From: Melampsora larici-populina 98AG31
Taxonomy: Eukaryota > Basidiomycota > Pucciniomycetes > Pucciniales > Melampsoraceae
Direction of reading: 5' to 3'
Assembly: GCF_000204055.1 (NCBI RefSeq)
Contig: NW_006768780.1
Coordinates: 222,286-286,285, forward strand
DNA: 64,000 nucleotides
Part shown: piece after piece, positions 26,901 to 37,480 of the stretch
Numbering within the stretch: the stretch's first letter is position 1
Layout: the number at the start of each line of letters is the position of its first letter
Made by a program: the position numbers and the translations under genes
The notes under the pieces: generated by a model
Seen by the model: only the letters and a program-made list of their open reading frames with translations
The model's database searches: none
Told to the model about the DNA's origin: nothing

Positions 26901-29367
26901 GCACCAAGCGCGAAATGAGGAGATCTTGGGCGAATTAGTAGGAAAAATTTGTGTTGTATATATCGACGACATAGTCATTTTTTCTCAGAGTATTGAAGAA
27001 CACGAAGATCACTTGAGACAAGTCTTAGAGAGATTGCGACAGGCTAAGCTATATTGCTCAGTTAAGAAGAGCAAGCTTTTCAGAAAGGAAATCAAGTTCC
27101 TCGGTCACCAAATCAGTGAAGCAGGTATCTGTCCAGACGATGAGAAGATTGAGAAGATTTCAAAGTGGGCTTCACCGTCCAACTCAAAACAATTACTTAA
27201 GTTTTTAGGCACTGTACAATGGATGAAAAAATTCATCGATGGTTTATCTCAATACGTAGGAACCTTGTCACCATTAACTAGTACTTCACTGAAAGGCAAG
27301 CCTTTTAAATGGGGTGAAGCTGAAGAGACAGCATTCAATAATATCAAGAGACTCATCACAACTTTACCAGTGCTTCGAAATCTGGATTATGACTCAAATG
27401 AGCCGCTTTGGTTGTTTACTGACGCTAGTGGCACTGGATTAGGTGCTGCGTTGTTCCAAGGGTTAGAATGGGAAACGGCATCACCCATCGCCTACGAAAG
27501 CCGTACTATGAACCCGGCAGAGAAAAACTACCCAGTTCACGAGCAAGAACTGTTAGCAGTCATCAATGCGCTTAATAAGTGGAGATTATTACTGCTAGGG
27601 ATGCGAGTCAACGTAATGTCAGACCACCACTCACTGTCAACCCTTCTCACGCAAAGAAACCTCAGTAGACGGCAAGCTCGGTGGTTAGAGACATTGAGCC
27701 AATTTGACCTAGATTTCAAATACCTACGCGGTCAGGACAATACGGTGGCAGACGCACTCTCGCGAAGGGAGGAGGTTGGAGTGTGTGAAGTACGGGCAAG
27801 ATTAAGGGATGAGGAACTCCATCAGATTCGAGAAGGTTATAAGCAAGATAAATTCTGCATCAAACTCCGCAAGGTTTTACCATTAAGAGATGATTGCATT
27901 CTCAAGGAGGATCTCATGTATCTGGATGGCCGTTTGGTAGTTCCTTTACACGGAAACCTACGGAGGGATTTCATTGACCAAGCTCATACGGCATTAGGAC
28001 ATTTAGGAACACTGAAAACTCTTACACGACTCAGAGCAACGTTCTTCTGGCCAAATATGACTAAAGAAGTCGAGAAACAATTGCAATCTTGTGATTCCTG
28101 TCAACGCAACAAGGCTCGGACTGCGGCGACGACGGGAAAGCTACAAAGCACAGCGGTACCAAGTCAGCCAATGCAATCAATTGGTATTGACTTCATTGGT
28201 CCTTTTCCAAAGATCGCAGGTTATGATATGATTCTTTCTTGCACATGCAGACTCACCGGCTTTGTTCGTCTCATTCCCGCATCACAAAAGGACACGGCAG
28301 AGCGTTCGGCCAGTAGATTGTTCACAGCGTGGTCATCCATCTTTGGGCTACCAGAATCAATCATCGGCGACCGTGATAAGGCTTGGACATCTCGTTTTTG
28401 GCAAAGATTGCATGAACTGTTAGGAGTTCAAGTTCAGCTGACGACCTCTTATCACCCACAAGCAGACGGGCGCAGTGAACGCTCGAACAAAACTATTGGT
28501 CAGATTTTACGACACTTTGCTGCCGAGAAGCACGGAAAATGGTACCATTCCTTACCATCCGCGGAGTTCGCTATAAATTCAGCTGTGAACGTGTCAACGG
28601 GTGTTTCCCCTTTTCATTTTGTCTACGGTCGAATACCGCGCTTATTCCCAATTCAGAGTACGACTGACAATGATAATGAAGATGTCAGACATTGGATCGA
28701 GCGGCGCGAGACCGAGTGGGCAACTTGGCGCGACCGGTTGTGGCACAGCCGAGTAGAGCAAGCATTACACTACAATCAGCGGAGACGGGAAGGAGTACCA
28801 TTTAGCATAGGTGACTGGGTTTTAGTAGATAGTGCGGATCGCCAGCAAGTTGTAGGAGGAAGAGGACGTCCAACAGGGAAGCTACGTGCGCGCTATGATG
28901 GTCCTTACAAAGTTCTGGAAGTTTTGAATGGTGGACGTGATTTTAAATTAGGCCTATCATCAAATGACTCAACACACTCGACTTTTCACATTTCAAAGCT
29001 TAAACTTTATCATGGCGTTAGCGGAGCGGAGGAGACCATTGCGGCCGTCAACACGGTGTCGTTGCGTCGGAAAACAACCCCGACAGGTCCTATTGAGGAG
29101 CCCTTGGGGCATGCTACGAAACGTAACGAGGGGGTGTGTATCAATTTTGATACATTAGCACCCCCGCAATGTGAGTGTGATCGTGCTTTCTTTTCCTTTT
29201 ATCACGACGCAGTTGGCAAGCTTTGTTTCTTCCAAAATAACAGAGCCTTCCTTGCGAATCAAGACGTACAACGACAAGCGGTGGATTGCAAGGGATTTTG
29301 CAGTCACGACAGTGACTTTGTCACGGCCGGAACCAACCTCATAGGATCAGGATTGGGATGCCTTTGA
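23902..29367 (+). CDS. Gypsy-D gag-pol polyprotein
   Basis: I chose ATG 23902 (MSGTGSLK); the frame is open from 23815. Order: a disordered N terminus, a coiled coil (DSLRQQVESLRVQNETLAQ), the Gag capsid (LSDLPKFSGRYGQPADLFHW onward), a Cys-rich patch CAVCKDRCNNASC that is not a normal knuckle, the protease LIDSGAGTNLL, RT with catalytic YIDD, RNase H (FTDASGTGLG), integrase HHCC (ALGHLGTLKT, CDSC) and DDE (GIDFIGPF, GDRDKAW, DGRSERSNK), and GPY/F (YDGPYKV). The unusual last 110 residues after GPY/F carry the linker-type hairpin unit (EGVC...PPQCECD) seen elsewhere between protease and RT. No gag stop or frameshift is needed. Confidence 0.92.
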   Translation: MSGTGSLKPDNFLDDPDILIRQARKEKKKERCESPPAPAAPRYQWRPDASVSGSPAPTDRILYASSHRISPAEVSTVHFSPPTISPSASEKTIVDLHFQKLLGTNVQTPHPPGYLETETPNAKPSDSSVNAPTLTCASANTMSNDQETIDSLRQQVESLRVQNETLAQGRQETLSLQRMVRELMAERSQAYASPGFLGGTSAGAGQVFNQYLNRSPVSPSPLPRESARPEEGTAPSEAGPVNAPTSGNDQPDDGAQYARTPQPPASAAAPAVGYQTSTPVSDHLPTTGHTPYHQAYYPIPPYQPHSVVPPPMTADRIKLSDLPKFSGRYGQPADLFHWQDIIEETFEVKNLSDDQERLKLLGSLLNNEELSAWYQANKDSLRHQSWKTAMELMAKGTLPHAWLSDTEEALRRLQMKPSETFDAYVTRAQGLHRLVKRLGGVSDKNLAEYITWGAPRLFKNCIEREKHLQVEPFLFPVFKDAADGIWRFLTDSKLLPEGSARARPTQAPAASNSSATPQSRTFNPPRARSDEERADNAWRYHEYLRQSGICAVCKDRCNNASCSRKNPRFLSIPADFNPGPRPTRASTTLSQSRPPGAPTQRPAGRPPAAAVTTRVAAVENFTDLLTEDIAAYEEADRFQSSQVEEQAEGSSGCVTPNSVAPIILELTCNGKTVRALIDSGAGTNLLSDRMANELRIPRRPLISPVEVRLAIPTEGTPLVLKEFAMANLKCENPSMRFGAVFFKLSPLSSSYDMILGSPFLSKFKSDVSLHRRCVVHSPSGKTLYEKEMQLEMNRVLCAIQNLDKICTMQELSNRESKLLKEFEDLFPAELPPVEEGEAPDETFPEGLPDVSRQVRHKIILTDPNVVINEKQFGYPRRHLESWNKLINQHLAAGRIRRSQSQYASPSMIIPKKDPSELPRWVCDYRTLNKYTVKDRAPLPNVDESVRLVAAGKVWSVVDQVNSFFQDRMREEDIPLTAVKTPWGLMEWVVMPMGLTNGPATHQARNEEILGELVGKICVVYIDDIVIFSQSIEEHEDHLRQVLERLRQAKLYCSVKKSKLFRKEIKFLGHQISEAGICPDDEKIEKISKWASPSNSKQLLKFLGTVQWMKKFIDGLSQYVGTLSPLTSTSLKGKPFKWGEAEETAFNNIKRLITTLPVLRNLDYDSNEPLWLFTDASGTGLGAALFQGLEWETASPIAYESRTMNPAEKNYPVHEQELLAVINALNKWRLLLLGMRVNVMSDHHSLSTLLTQRNLSRRQARWLETLSQFDLDFKYLRGQDNTVADALSRREEVGVCEVRARLRDEELHQIREGYKQDKFCIKLRKVLPLRDDCILKEDLMYLDGRLVVPLHGNLRRDFIDQAHTALGHLGTLKTLTRLRATFFWPNMTKEVEKQLQSCDSCQRNKARTAATTGKLQSTAVPSQPMQSIGIDFIGPFPKIAGYDMILSCTCRLTGFVRLIPASQKDTAERSASRLFTAWSSIFGLPESIIGDRDKAWTSRFWQRLHELLGVQVQLTTSYHPQADGRSERSNKTIGQILRHFAAEKHGKWYHSLPSAEFAINSAVNVSTGVSPFHFVYGRIPRLFPIQSTTDNDNEDVRHWIERRETEWATWRDRLWHSRVEQALHYNQRRREGVPFSIGDWVLVDSADRQQVVGGRGRPTGKLRARYDGPYKVLEVLNGGRDFKLGLSSNDSTHSTFHISKLKLYHGVSGAEETIAAVNTVSLRRKTTPTGPIEEPLGHATKRNEGVCINFDTLAPPQCECDRAFFSFYHDAVGKLCFFQNNRAFLANQDVQRQAVDCKGFCSHDSDFVTAGTNLIGSGLGCL
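29130..29165 (+). repeat. Hairpin module copy 8 (Gypsy-D pol C terminus)
   Basis: 36 nt. Outer stem GGGGGTG/CACCCCC; inner TGTATCA/TGATACA with an ATTT loop. Flanks are CATGCTACGAA and GCAATGTGAG. Here the unit lies after the integrase, not between protease and RT. Confidence 0.8.
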
Positions 29368-29388
29368 GGCAAGCTAGGACGTTGACAA

Positions 29389-29420
29389 GGGGGTGTGCAT
29401 TATTATGCGTTAGCACCCCC
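29389..29420 (+). repeat. Hairpin module copy 9 (non-coding, after Gypsy-D pol stop)
   Basis: 32 nt, not a multiple of three, and 22 nt past the pol stop. Outer stem GGGGGTG/CACCCCC, inner GCAT/ATGC. Flanks CAAGCTAGGAC and GCAAGTGAG are still recognisable. The rest of 29421-29871 has no ORF. Confidence 0.78.
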
Positions 29421-29883
29421 GCAAGTGAGTTTGATAAATTTTTTCAAAGAAACTTTTAAGTGAAGCGGCTGGCAAGCAAAATCCTCTCCCAAATAACAGG
29501 GTCTTCAACGAAATACGATTATCCAATATTTGGTTCTGTTGAACACGCTTCAAGGTAAATTAAATTACCTCAAGACTCAAGATTCAAGACCCGGCAAATA
29601 ATCGATTCATGTTTTAATTTTCACAATTCAAATGAGAGTTTATAATGAATATAATGTATTCCTTCAAGATTATCTTTGCACAATTTTCTTTCTGTTTTTT
29701 TCCTTTTCTTTTCTTATGAGCGCTATGTCACTTTATTCAATTCAATTCATCACTTTATTCTATTTTCTCAGGGACGAGTTATGGTCACATTTTAACGGGG
29801 CGAGTTATGCCACTTTTGCGCTTTCTTTTAAATGTTTTGGGTATGGTCCTGATGGTTAGACTTTTATTTTTAGGAGGGAAGGG

Positions 29884-30232
29884 TGTAAGGAGTACACTTG
29901 TACGCGAGCAGTCATGGCTTTAGATTATGGGATTAGTTAGGATGGGATATATCTTCTTGCTCAACGCCCGGTTCCAGATAGTCCTCACTCCTCAGAGAGC
30001 CTTCTATTGGACTTTCTGGAATCAGGTGAGCTTAGTTCTGTTGTTGATTTCACTTTATTCTCTTTCATTAGGCTTGTTACTGACTCCTCAGAGAGCCTTC
30101 TATTGGACTTTCTGGAATCAGCTCGTAATTTATATAACGAAGTTCCAAGTTAATTGTCCGATCGTGCTCTCTCGAGAAGTCGTGCCGGATTATCATCCGG
30201 ACGCTAGTGAAGGTTCTCACGAGAACCTTACA
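29884..30232 (+). repeat. Gypsy-D 3' LTR (349 bp)
   Basis: Looks identical to 23310-23658, including the 38-bp internal duplication (29988-30025, 30084-30121). Followed by AGGGC. Confidence 0.95.
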
Positions 30233-30237
30233 AGGGC

Positions 30238-32669
30238 CCGGTGCTAGGTGCTCTTCCTGAATGGAAAATACAACAAGGCAGATGTCTAATATACTACCCT
30301 GTATGATGGGTTGTATTCCAGGACTGGTGGAGATGCTCCAAGATTTTGAGATCCAGCAATTTCAAATACTGTCCAAGAAAAACTGGATGAGACAGATATA
30401 TAATCTGTGTCTGCTATCTAGAACTCATTCAATTTGATACTACAACATCTTTGTTTCTCATGTCCATTCTCATATGTCAAAAATCTCATCTTGGATCACA
30501 CATAGATTGTTTTCCACTTTGGCTGTTTCTTTCTTTAGAATGCCCAGTTACAGTTGCTTTCCAGATCCAAGACTGAGCTTGCATAACTATAGCGGACATC
30601 AATGGCCACAAACTGGGGTAATCATAATTTTCATGTCAAAAAAGGTCTTCAAACGCTTTGGCAGCATAAGAAGCAGGCGGTGGGAGAAGTGCATTCAAAA
30701 AGGCCAGTATCTGCACAGAGATTGCAAAGTGAGTCCTGTTCAGACTTGAACATTTCCTTTGCCACTTCTCTTTATTTTCAACACAGTGGTAATTGACCTT
30801 AGGACAAACAGATCTAGTTACCCCATTGGAGTAGTACCTCTCAATCCCAGGATTTGAATTCCCAACACTCCAATCCCTATGTACAAGCTACCCAACCTTT
30901 GCAGACCATACATCTATGATTCAACTGGACAGAGGAAATGGGAACAGAAATGAGGATCAGGGGACAGTGGAAGAAGAACAACCCCAGCAAGATAATCCGG
31001 GAAGAATAGATGCTGATGCTGAAGATAAGGTCAACAGATTTATGCCAAAAGAGTTGAAGAAGTAGAAGGAAGAGGTAAGAATAGAAATAAAAATGATAGA
31101 GACAGAAGTTCTTCCATAGATATTTCCAATTCTACAAAAGAAAAGCCCCACAACACTTGTGTTTTTACATTGATCAAAAATAAGCAGATTGATGAAAATT
31201 GTTACCACAGAGATCTCAAGAGATGAACAAACCCATCAAGCAATACCACAAAAACTCTATTTCTGCTGGGAAGCAGGAGATTCCAAAACTTCCCTGACAC
31301 TTGTGTTCAAGGCCTTCTCCAATATCAACCTCAAGAAGATGAACACTTGACCTAACACCTCAAATTTCAGCTTGGCATCCAAGCCAAAGGAAACCAACCC
31401 AGATTCAAAAATCACCCCAAATCCTTTCAAAGAGGATACTAAATGGTGTGATGAGGTGTCCAAGGACCATCAAGACAAACATTGTTAACATTCTTGTTTC
31501 ACACTTTCTCATAAGAAAACAAAAATTTGTCTTTTTTTTCACAAAAATCACTTTGATACATGTATTAAAGTGGTCTCCTAAAAACCAGTTTCTATGAAAC
31601 CATGCAAAGTGAATGTGCTCTGAATGTTAATGTGAAGGCATGGAAATAATGGAACAAAGGTCTGACATGATGTCAGAAAAATTTGAAAGCAAGGTCAATC
31701 TCCCCCTGGATGTTTGCAATGTAGTGGCAGCATGGTCTCACTGCTGCTGGCTACAACAGTGCAATGATGTGGTTGGAGCCTGCAATGTTGTCATGTGGCT
31801 GAATACCAGCAGAGACCCAAGGTGAATCTCTGTGAAACTCATGCAGGCTTTGACCACACCCTGGCAGCCCTGTTCTGCTCAAGGGCTGCCACATGGCATA
31901 GATCTGATCTCATCCTGTACAGTTTATTGATTCTTCTTTAGGTTTATATGCAGAAACCATTAGGGTAGTTCCATAGGTTTATTGCATGAAATGTTTGTCA
32001 TCAAAACAAATTTCACTCACATTGGGGTGAGTTAGAGGCTTCCCATGGCTCAAGGCTCTATGCCCACATGAGTGTAGGGGTTGAGAAGCCAGCGTCTCTG
32101 AGAGTCCTGTTCTTGCCTCAGAGAGGTTGGAGGTACATATGATCCGAGGAGCTTTATTACCTCTACACTGCCCTGAGGCCCTCCCTACACCACTACAAAC
32201 ACACCTCCTAAAACATGGGTCTGTGTTTACAGTGGTAGAGCAGCTCTTGCAAGCCGTAGGTTCCTCAAGTATCCGGGTAACACGATTATTAAGAACATAC
32301 CATTTTGCCGGTGGTAGCATGAGACACACACCTGAGAGAGATAGACAAAGATATTAGTACCAGACAAAGGAGTTCTATGATGATTCAATAAATCAAGTTC
32401 AAAACTAATGGAATGAACTTCGGGTAAAAACACATTACAAAAATGGATCAAGATGGTACCTTCACTCATGTTGAAAAACGCAATGTTCAGTGGGTTTTTT
32501 CTACAAAATATTTGAAACAAACTGAAAGAAGCAAAGAGGTTTACATAAGCCAATTAGCGAAAATACGAATTCTTACGAAGAAGAGGCAAATCAGTTTCAA
32601 AAAAACCCACAAAAAACCATTACGGTTTCTATTTGAAACAAAACCTACCGATCATTGAAGTAATCCAAA
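30238..32669. other. Intergenic region without a recognisable gene
   Basis: Only short ORFs with no family resemblance. A degenerate tRNA-like stretch (AGTGGTAGAGC near 32234) may be a SINE relic. Otherwise I see nothing. Confidence 0.5.
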
Positions 32670-33621
32670 TCAAGCATAATCATCTTCTCGGTTAATAGGT
32701 AAAACTAATCTAAAAGCATCTTTTCTATTTAAATAAAATGCATATAATCTTTTTTCTCGAATGAATCCAAGTCGTTGATAAAATGCTAAAGCAGATCGAT
32801 TGTCAAATTCTGTTTCTAAAACGATCTGTGTTCCAAAAAGGATGGGATAGTAAAAAGATTAAAAAACCAAATGATGAGTAAATTCGATTTGTCGATGGAA
32901 GGGTGGATGGAATGATGATATACAAGTCTGGAAAAGAGACTTACTTCTTCGGCACCATCTTTTACCATTTGATCAATAGCCATTTTTACAAGCTTTCGAG
33001 CTAATCCACAAACCAAATCAAATGAATGACACGTATAGACTCATAAGTCAGAGGGAACCAAAAAACGTACCTATGCCTTGTTTTCTCATTTCTTTTTTGG
33101 TTGTCAACATTGCAATATAACCTCTATTAAGTTTTCCTAATCGAGTTTCTTGTTTACAAACAATAGCTCCAACTGGAGTACTATTGATTAAACCATCATT
33201 TTCATTCGTAGGGGTTTCAATTGATCCATCTGCAAAACATAAAAAACAAAGTTGAGGCCTATATACAAAATCAGCACCAAAGTTCACTATTCATCGATTC
33301 GAACCAAGATTTTCAAACAACGATAATCTCGTTTTGATAGGGAAAACAAATGCGATGAGTCTTACCAACCCGACAAAAAGTAACGATATGTGTACTAGAA
33401 GGAAACCAATCAAGACATCAAACAATATATCATCAGCTTAACACAATAACCTCAATTTGGAATTGAAATGAACTCGTTACTCAAACGATGATATAAGGTT
33501 CACTCAGCTCCCCCTCAACCAGTTCCATGATCCGATCTAAATCATCAGTTTGGTTATCGAAAGGTCTATACCTCAAAGTGATTGATTGGTTTTCTAAAGT
33601 CTTGAAAGGTTCAGTGGTCAT
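32670..33621 (-). CDS. NAA30: N-alpha-acetyltransferase NatC catalytic subunit (NAA30/Mak3)
   Basis: Five exons on the reverse strand: 33621-33487, 33394-33366, 33258-33071, 33000-32945 and 32825-32670, giving 564 nt or 187 residues. GNAT-fold landmarks in order: ELSEPYIIYTYRYF, PQLCFLCFADG, VGAIVCKQE, RGYIAMLTTKKEMRKQGIA (the acetyl-CoA-binding R/Q-x-x-G-x-A loop), ETEFDNRSALAFYQRLGF and KRLYAFYLNRKDAFRL. These closely follow fungal Mak3. NatC acetylates N termini of Met-Leu/Ile/Phe-type proteins on ribosomes together with NAA35 and NAA38. The first intron has a non-typical GTTTGA donor, forced by protein continuity. It shares a divergent promoter with VMA11. Confidence 0.9.
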
Positions 33622-33864
33622 GGTTTAACAATTGACGATCAAGTCATTTTGCAAACTCTCGATCCCGTACATTCCAGCACCGGGTAATGAGAACCCCGGC
33701 CCGCTGGAACATTGAAAGAAGTCCATTGGCCTCGACCCGATGATTTCATAGAGTTCAATGAAGTTCGAGTTCTTGATTCCAAAACCTGACTTCACTTTCC
33801 GCTATCAAACCTCAACAAAGCATTCCATCGTCCCTACTTCGCTTTCTTTCACAAAATCAAAAAC
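33622..33864. promoter_or_regulatory. Divergent promoter between NAA30 and VMA11, with a dyad
   Basis: The two start codons are 243 bp apart. Within it TTCCAGC (33672-33678) pairs with GCTGGAA (33703-33709), and nested inside CCGGG (33680-33684) pairs with CCCGG (33695-33699). This is GC-rich against an AT-rich background. It could be a dyad protein-binding site serving both genes; this is inference. Confidence 0.5.
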
Positions 33865-35030
33865 ATGTCGGCTGAAATTTGTGCCCCGTATGGTAAGTGA
33901 TTATAGTCAAGAGATCCGAACTCGATCGAATAACACTGATTTGAATTTGTTTGACATAATGATTATCAATATAGCACCTTTCTTTGGTTTCGCTGGAGTG
34001 GCTTCATCAGTTAGTTAAAGGTGATCTTAAAAGTCTTGAATAACATTTGTTCTTCCTTGCTGAGACCTCTGAACGGAAATACAATTTAGATGATTTTCTC
34101 AAGTAAGTTTCATATCTCATTCTCAAACTGAAAGACTTCTTGGAGCCTTTCTGTAACTTACGTGACATTCGTTCTTGTTTGGTAAATTTTAGCTATCGGT
34201 GCTGCTTATGGAACTGCTAAAGCTGGAATCGGTATCACTGGTCTTGGAATCATGAAACCTGATCTGGTGATGAAAGTTAGTGATTATCATTCCAACATCC
34301 AACACCAAAAAAGGCTCATGAACCGTTTGACAATCAAATCCAAAACTTCATTCAGTCACTTATTCCAGTGGTGATGGCAGGTATCATAGCAGTGTATGTC
34401 ATTGTGACCTTCACCAAACTTCTCTTTGTCTTTCTGATCATGATTTGATTATATTATAGGTATGGATTGGTAGTAGCAGTCTTAATAATAGGAGGAATGG
34501 ATCCTTCAAAACCTTACTCAGTATTCGCGTTGAGTCAAACTTGACCTCGATTCCCAACAAAACATCAAAATTTCAAAGACTCATTTATGATGAATTGGTT
34601 TTTGAAAAATAGTGGCTTTATTCATCTAGCAGCAGGTCTTTCTTGTGGTATGACAGGATTAGCAGCGGGCCACGCGATTGGTATCATAGGTGATGCTGTA
34701 AGTTCACGTTTTCAAAAAATAGGATTGATTTTTGTTGTTCTAGACAATCAGAATTGATCGAAATTTTGTGTTATGATTCAACATATGACAGTGTGCAAGA
34801 GCTTTCTTGTTTCAATCACGAATCTTCGTTTCAATGGTTTTGATGCTCATCTTTGCAGGTTAGAACCATTTTACAAAACAAACCACCAAAGTGATCAGTA
34901 TCCTAATTCAATTTTGATTTTGTTGATTCTTTTTTGAAAAAAAACTCTAGAGGTTATTGGACTTTATGGATTGATTATAGCTTTAATTTTGAACACAAAA
35001 GCTTTCCAAGGTAATACTCTATGCACTTGA
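33865..35030 (+). CDS. VMA11: V-type ATPase proteolipid subunit c' (Vma11-like)
   Basis: Exons: 33865-33892, 33975-34009, 34090-34102 (only 13 nt), 34193-34275, 34356-34393, 34460-34528, 34613-34697, 34792-34858 and 34951-35030; 498 nt, 165 residues. Four transmembrane helices. APFFGFAGVASS, the GAAYGTAKAGIGI glycine-rich helix, MKSLIPVVMAGIIAVYGLVV and the proton-carrying Glu in LIFAEVIGLYG define the family. MKSLIPVVM, VAVLIIGG and ALILNT fit c' (Vma11) better than c (Vma3). It sits in the Vo ring of the vacuolar proton pump. The C terminus is uncertain: reading on stops at 35030, while splicing at 35011 to 35075 would give an end at 35133. Confidence 0.88.
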
Positions 35031-35133
35031 TTCCCTCCATCTCTACATTGTTCTATTGTTTTTTATTTTTCAAGACTTGATGATGATCGAAAAGTCATGT
35101 ATGTTTGGTGAGGGGATGAGATTGAGTTTATAA

Positions 35134-37480
35134 TCTGATGATTCTCATCTGAAAGTGAGGATGGATAAGTTGAGGTCTGAAGATTGAGTTTACGAGACGT
35201 GATGAGATAAAGTCTTGTGAAGGATAGTGCAAGGCCCACTTGAAGCTTGGGGCAGATGAGCTGGATCTGCTCAATAATCTACACAAGTCCAGATCCCAGA
35301 GCTTTACATAAGTTCAGAATGCATCTCTTTATTGACGTTGCTGGGGTGTACCCATAAGTACAAAATAAGCTTACCCGCGAGCCCTGTCGCCAGTTGTCCA
35401 ACATTTTACCCAATCTCACTAGGGTGGTCAAGTCTTGAAGCCAAGCTATAAAGAAAACATTCGATCAAGTTGAATTCAACGGGTCACGATCTGAATACAT
35501 TTCCATCTCATCAAACCTGTATACATTGACTTTAGCACTTATTTTGTGCTTTCAAGACTTTTCAAATTGAATATTGAGTCTGCATCAAAAGAAAGATCAA
35601 TTGATACCCAGCTATCATAAAATACTTGAATGTTTCTTGTCTTTTGTTTTGAGTTGGTATTCAACAGTACACCAGAACAACTCTTGGATGCAGGATGCCT
35701 GATCATTCTCAATCAAATCACCGTTGGTGATGAGAAGCTTGAGAGGAATTCAGTCTACATCTACACTTATGTATGTCATCCATCAGAGCCAACCGCTATA
35801 ACTAGACATAGAGCTATATATTTGTATAGTTCGGTTCAACCAAAATAAGAGCGATCAAAAAAAATACCTGTCTCTCACAATATTTTCTTTTCAAGAGTCA
35901 TGTTTTTGATAGACTTTTTTCCCAGATAAAAACAAACAGCAAGAGAACCAGACAACTCGATCAAACCTTTCGTTCTTGCGAGCCCAATTAATGAGGCAAA
36001 AGAGTACAAAAAGGCAACCAAGTTCGCCAAAAAATTCCATCATCTGCCATGTTTTCTATCACATGTATACAAGATGGTACCCAAGACATTTCCCGAGACC
36101 GTCATATAAGCCTTTTTTGGCAGACATGCCATCGTCGGATCTTACCTGGGCCTGCTGCACATGCTTCAAGAGTTCCCTACAAGTTAAATGTATCATCATC
36201 CGCATATTTTCTGGTGTTCCGATGCGGGGTGGACTTGATTGATTTGTTGGAAGCTCCCGAAAGCTAATGGATTTGAATAAGACCTTATGAAACCGGCTAT
36301 ATGTACGAGGTGTCTTGACAAACGAGATCGCTCCGATGGTTTCAGAGAAATATCCATCGCATCGAATTGCATCGTGGTAGAAATGCAATTGAGGCGAAGA
36401 GAGCTGCGCAAACAACCAAGTCTACCATAATTATACTGAACCGTTAAACATATCACTCAAGATAAGATCCCGATTTAAAGGCCAGAGGGATATCGGATAT
36501 ATGTCTTGTGATAGATGTTGTCATCCTCCGACATGGCTCATTTCAAGAACGCAGTACATGAAAAAATAAAACAGCGAAACCGAAGCATGTGGACAAGTCT
36601 TGATATAGAAAATCCGCGCGATCAAGGCGAGGAGACCGATAAGATCCGAAGACACCCTTGGTGCTGAAAAAGGCTCATCCGACGGTCTCAGGAAATGTCC
36701 TGGGTATCAATTGATAGCGTTCTGCATCGCAGGCGAAAAGGACTGCGCAGAAGACCAATTCTGTCATAATCAAGTGATGAAGCACATTCCGGTCTCAGGA
36801 AATGTCTTGGTGTCAATTCATAGCTTTCTTTATCGGAAACGTCCATGCGCTTCAACAACAGACAGCTTTACCTTCCATGTAGCGAATTGCATGGCGTACA
36901 ATGGCCTGAAAAGCTTAAAAGAACCCTTCTCATTCTCATTTCCTTGTAATCAAGCAGTTAACATCCACTCATACTTACCCGGTAAATACTTCTCTTCGGT
37001 CCGTTCTGAGAAAAGACTCTTTAATATATATTCATTTGCTTACCTATGCTTCTTCTTATTACTGCGACTGAAAAAACCCCTGTCTGCATCTATGATTGAA
37101 CTCAGTCCCAAGCCACAAAGGATTGTGTGGATCACAGGTAGATTGTCCCGCTTATCAATCATCATTTAATCTGTGTTGTTTTCTCTTTTGAGAATACGAT
37201 ATTTCGAATTTCTATCACATCTTGGAGTGCTGGTTGCTAATATTATTTTCTTATCACCAGCAGTCAACTTTGACAACCCCATCACACCGTTCAACAGTTT
37301 GAACTTTTCTTATTGAAGTTGATCCCATCTGATATTTGCAAGCATTCACGTCTTTGCAAGAATTCACTTCCCTCCTTCTTGTAAGTCACTTAAATTTGCC
37401 ATGTTTTTGAGCATTTTCTTGACTGCCGGCTGCAACTGATTAGATCACCCTTTTGAACTAGACACCACAATTAACCAACC
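35134..37480. other. Intergenic, with degenerate dispersed repeats
   Basis: No convincing gene. A motif GGTCTCAGGAAATGTC recurs at about 36685 and 36792 (+), with GGTCTCGGGAAATGTC near 36085 (-). A longer stretch (AGGCGAA..CTGCGCA..CATAAT) recurs near 36390 and 36731. These may be relics of an old duplicated element or gene. Confidence 0.45.

Larger units (their letters stand above)
23310..30232 (+). mobile_element. Gypsy-D: intact young Ty3/gypsy element of another lineage
   Basis: 6923 bp with 349-bp LTRs (23310-23658, 29884-30232) that look identical, target duplication AGGGC (23305-23309, 30233-30237), and polypurine tract AGGAGGGAAGGG at 29872-29883. One long ORF carries gag and pol fused. 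There is no chromodomain and no self-priming site of the Gypsy-A/B/C type. Identical LTRs and an open ORF indicate a very recent insertion, possibly an active element. Confidence 0.95.

Noticed and set aside
30800..30880. B-box-like GAATTCAAATCC on the reverse strand
   Set aside because: No A box or cloverleaf around it.
32200..32290. tRNA-Ala-like stretch (AGTGGTAGAGC, CTTGCAA loop)
   Set aside because: The D stem, T arm and acceptor stem do not pair; at most a pseudogene or SINE relic.
36711..37169. 152-residue ORF
   Set aside because: Starts at TTG inside degenerate repeats, no signal peptide or domain.
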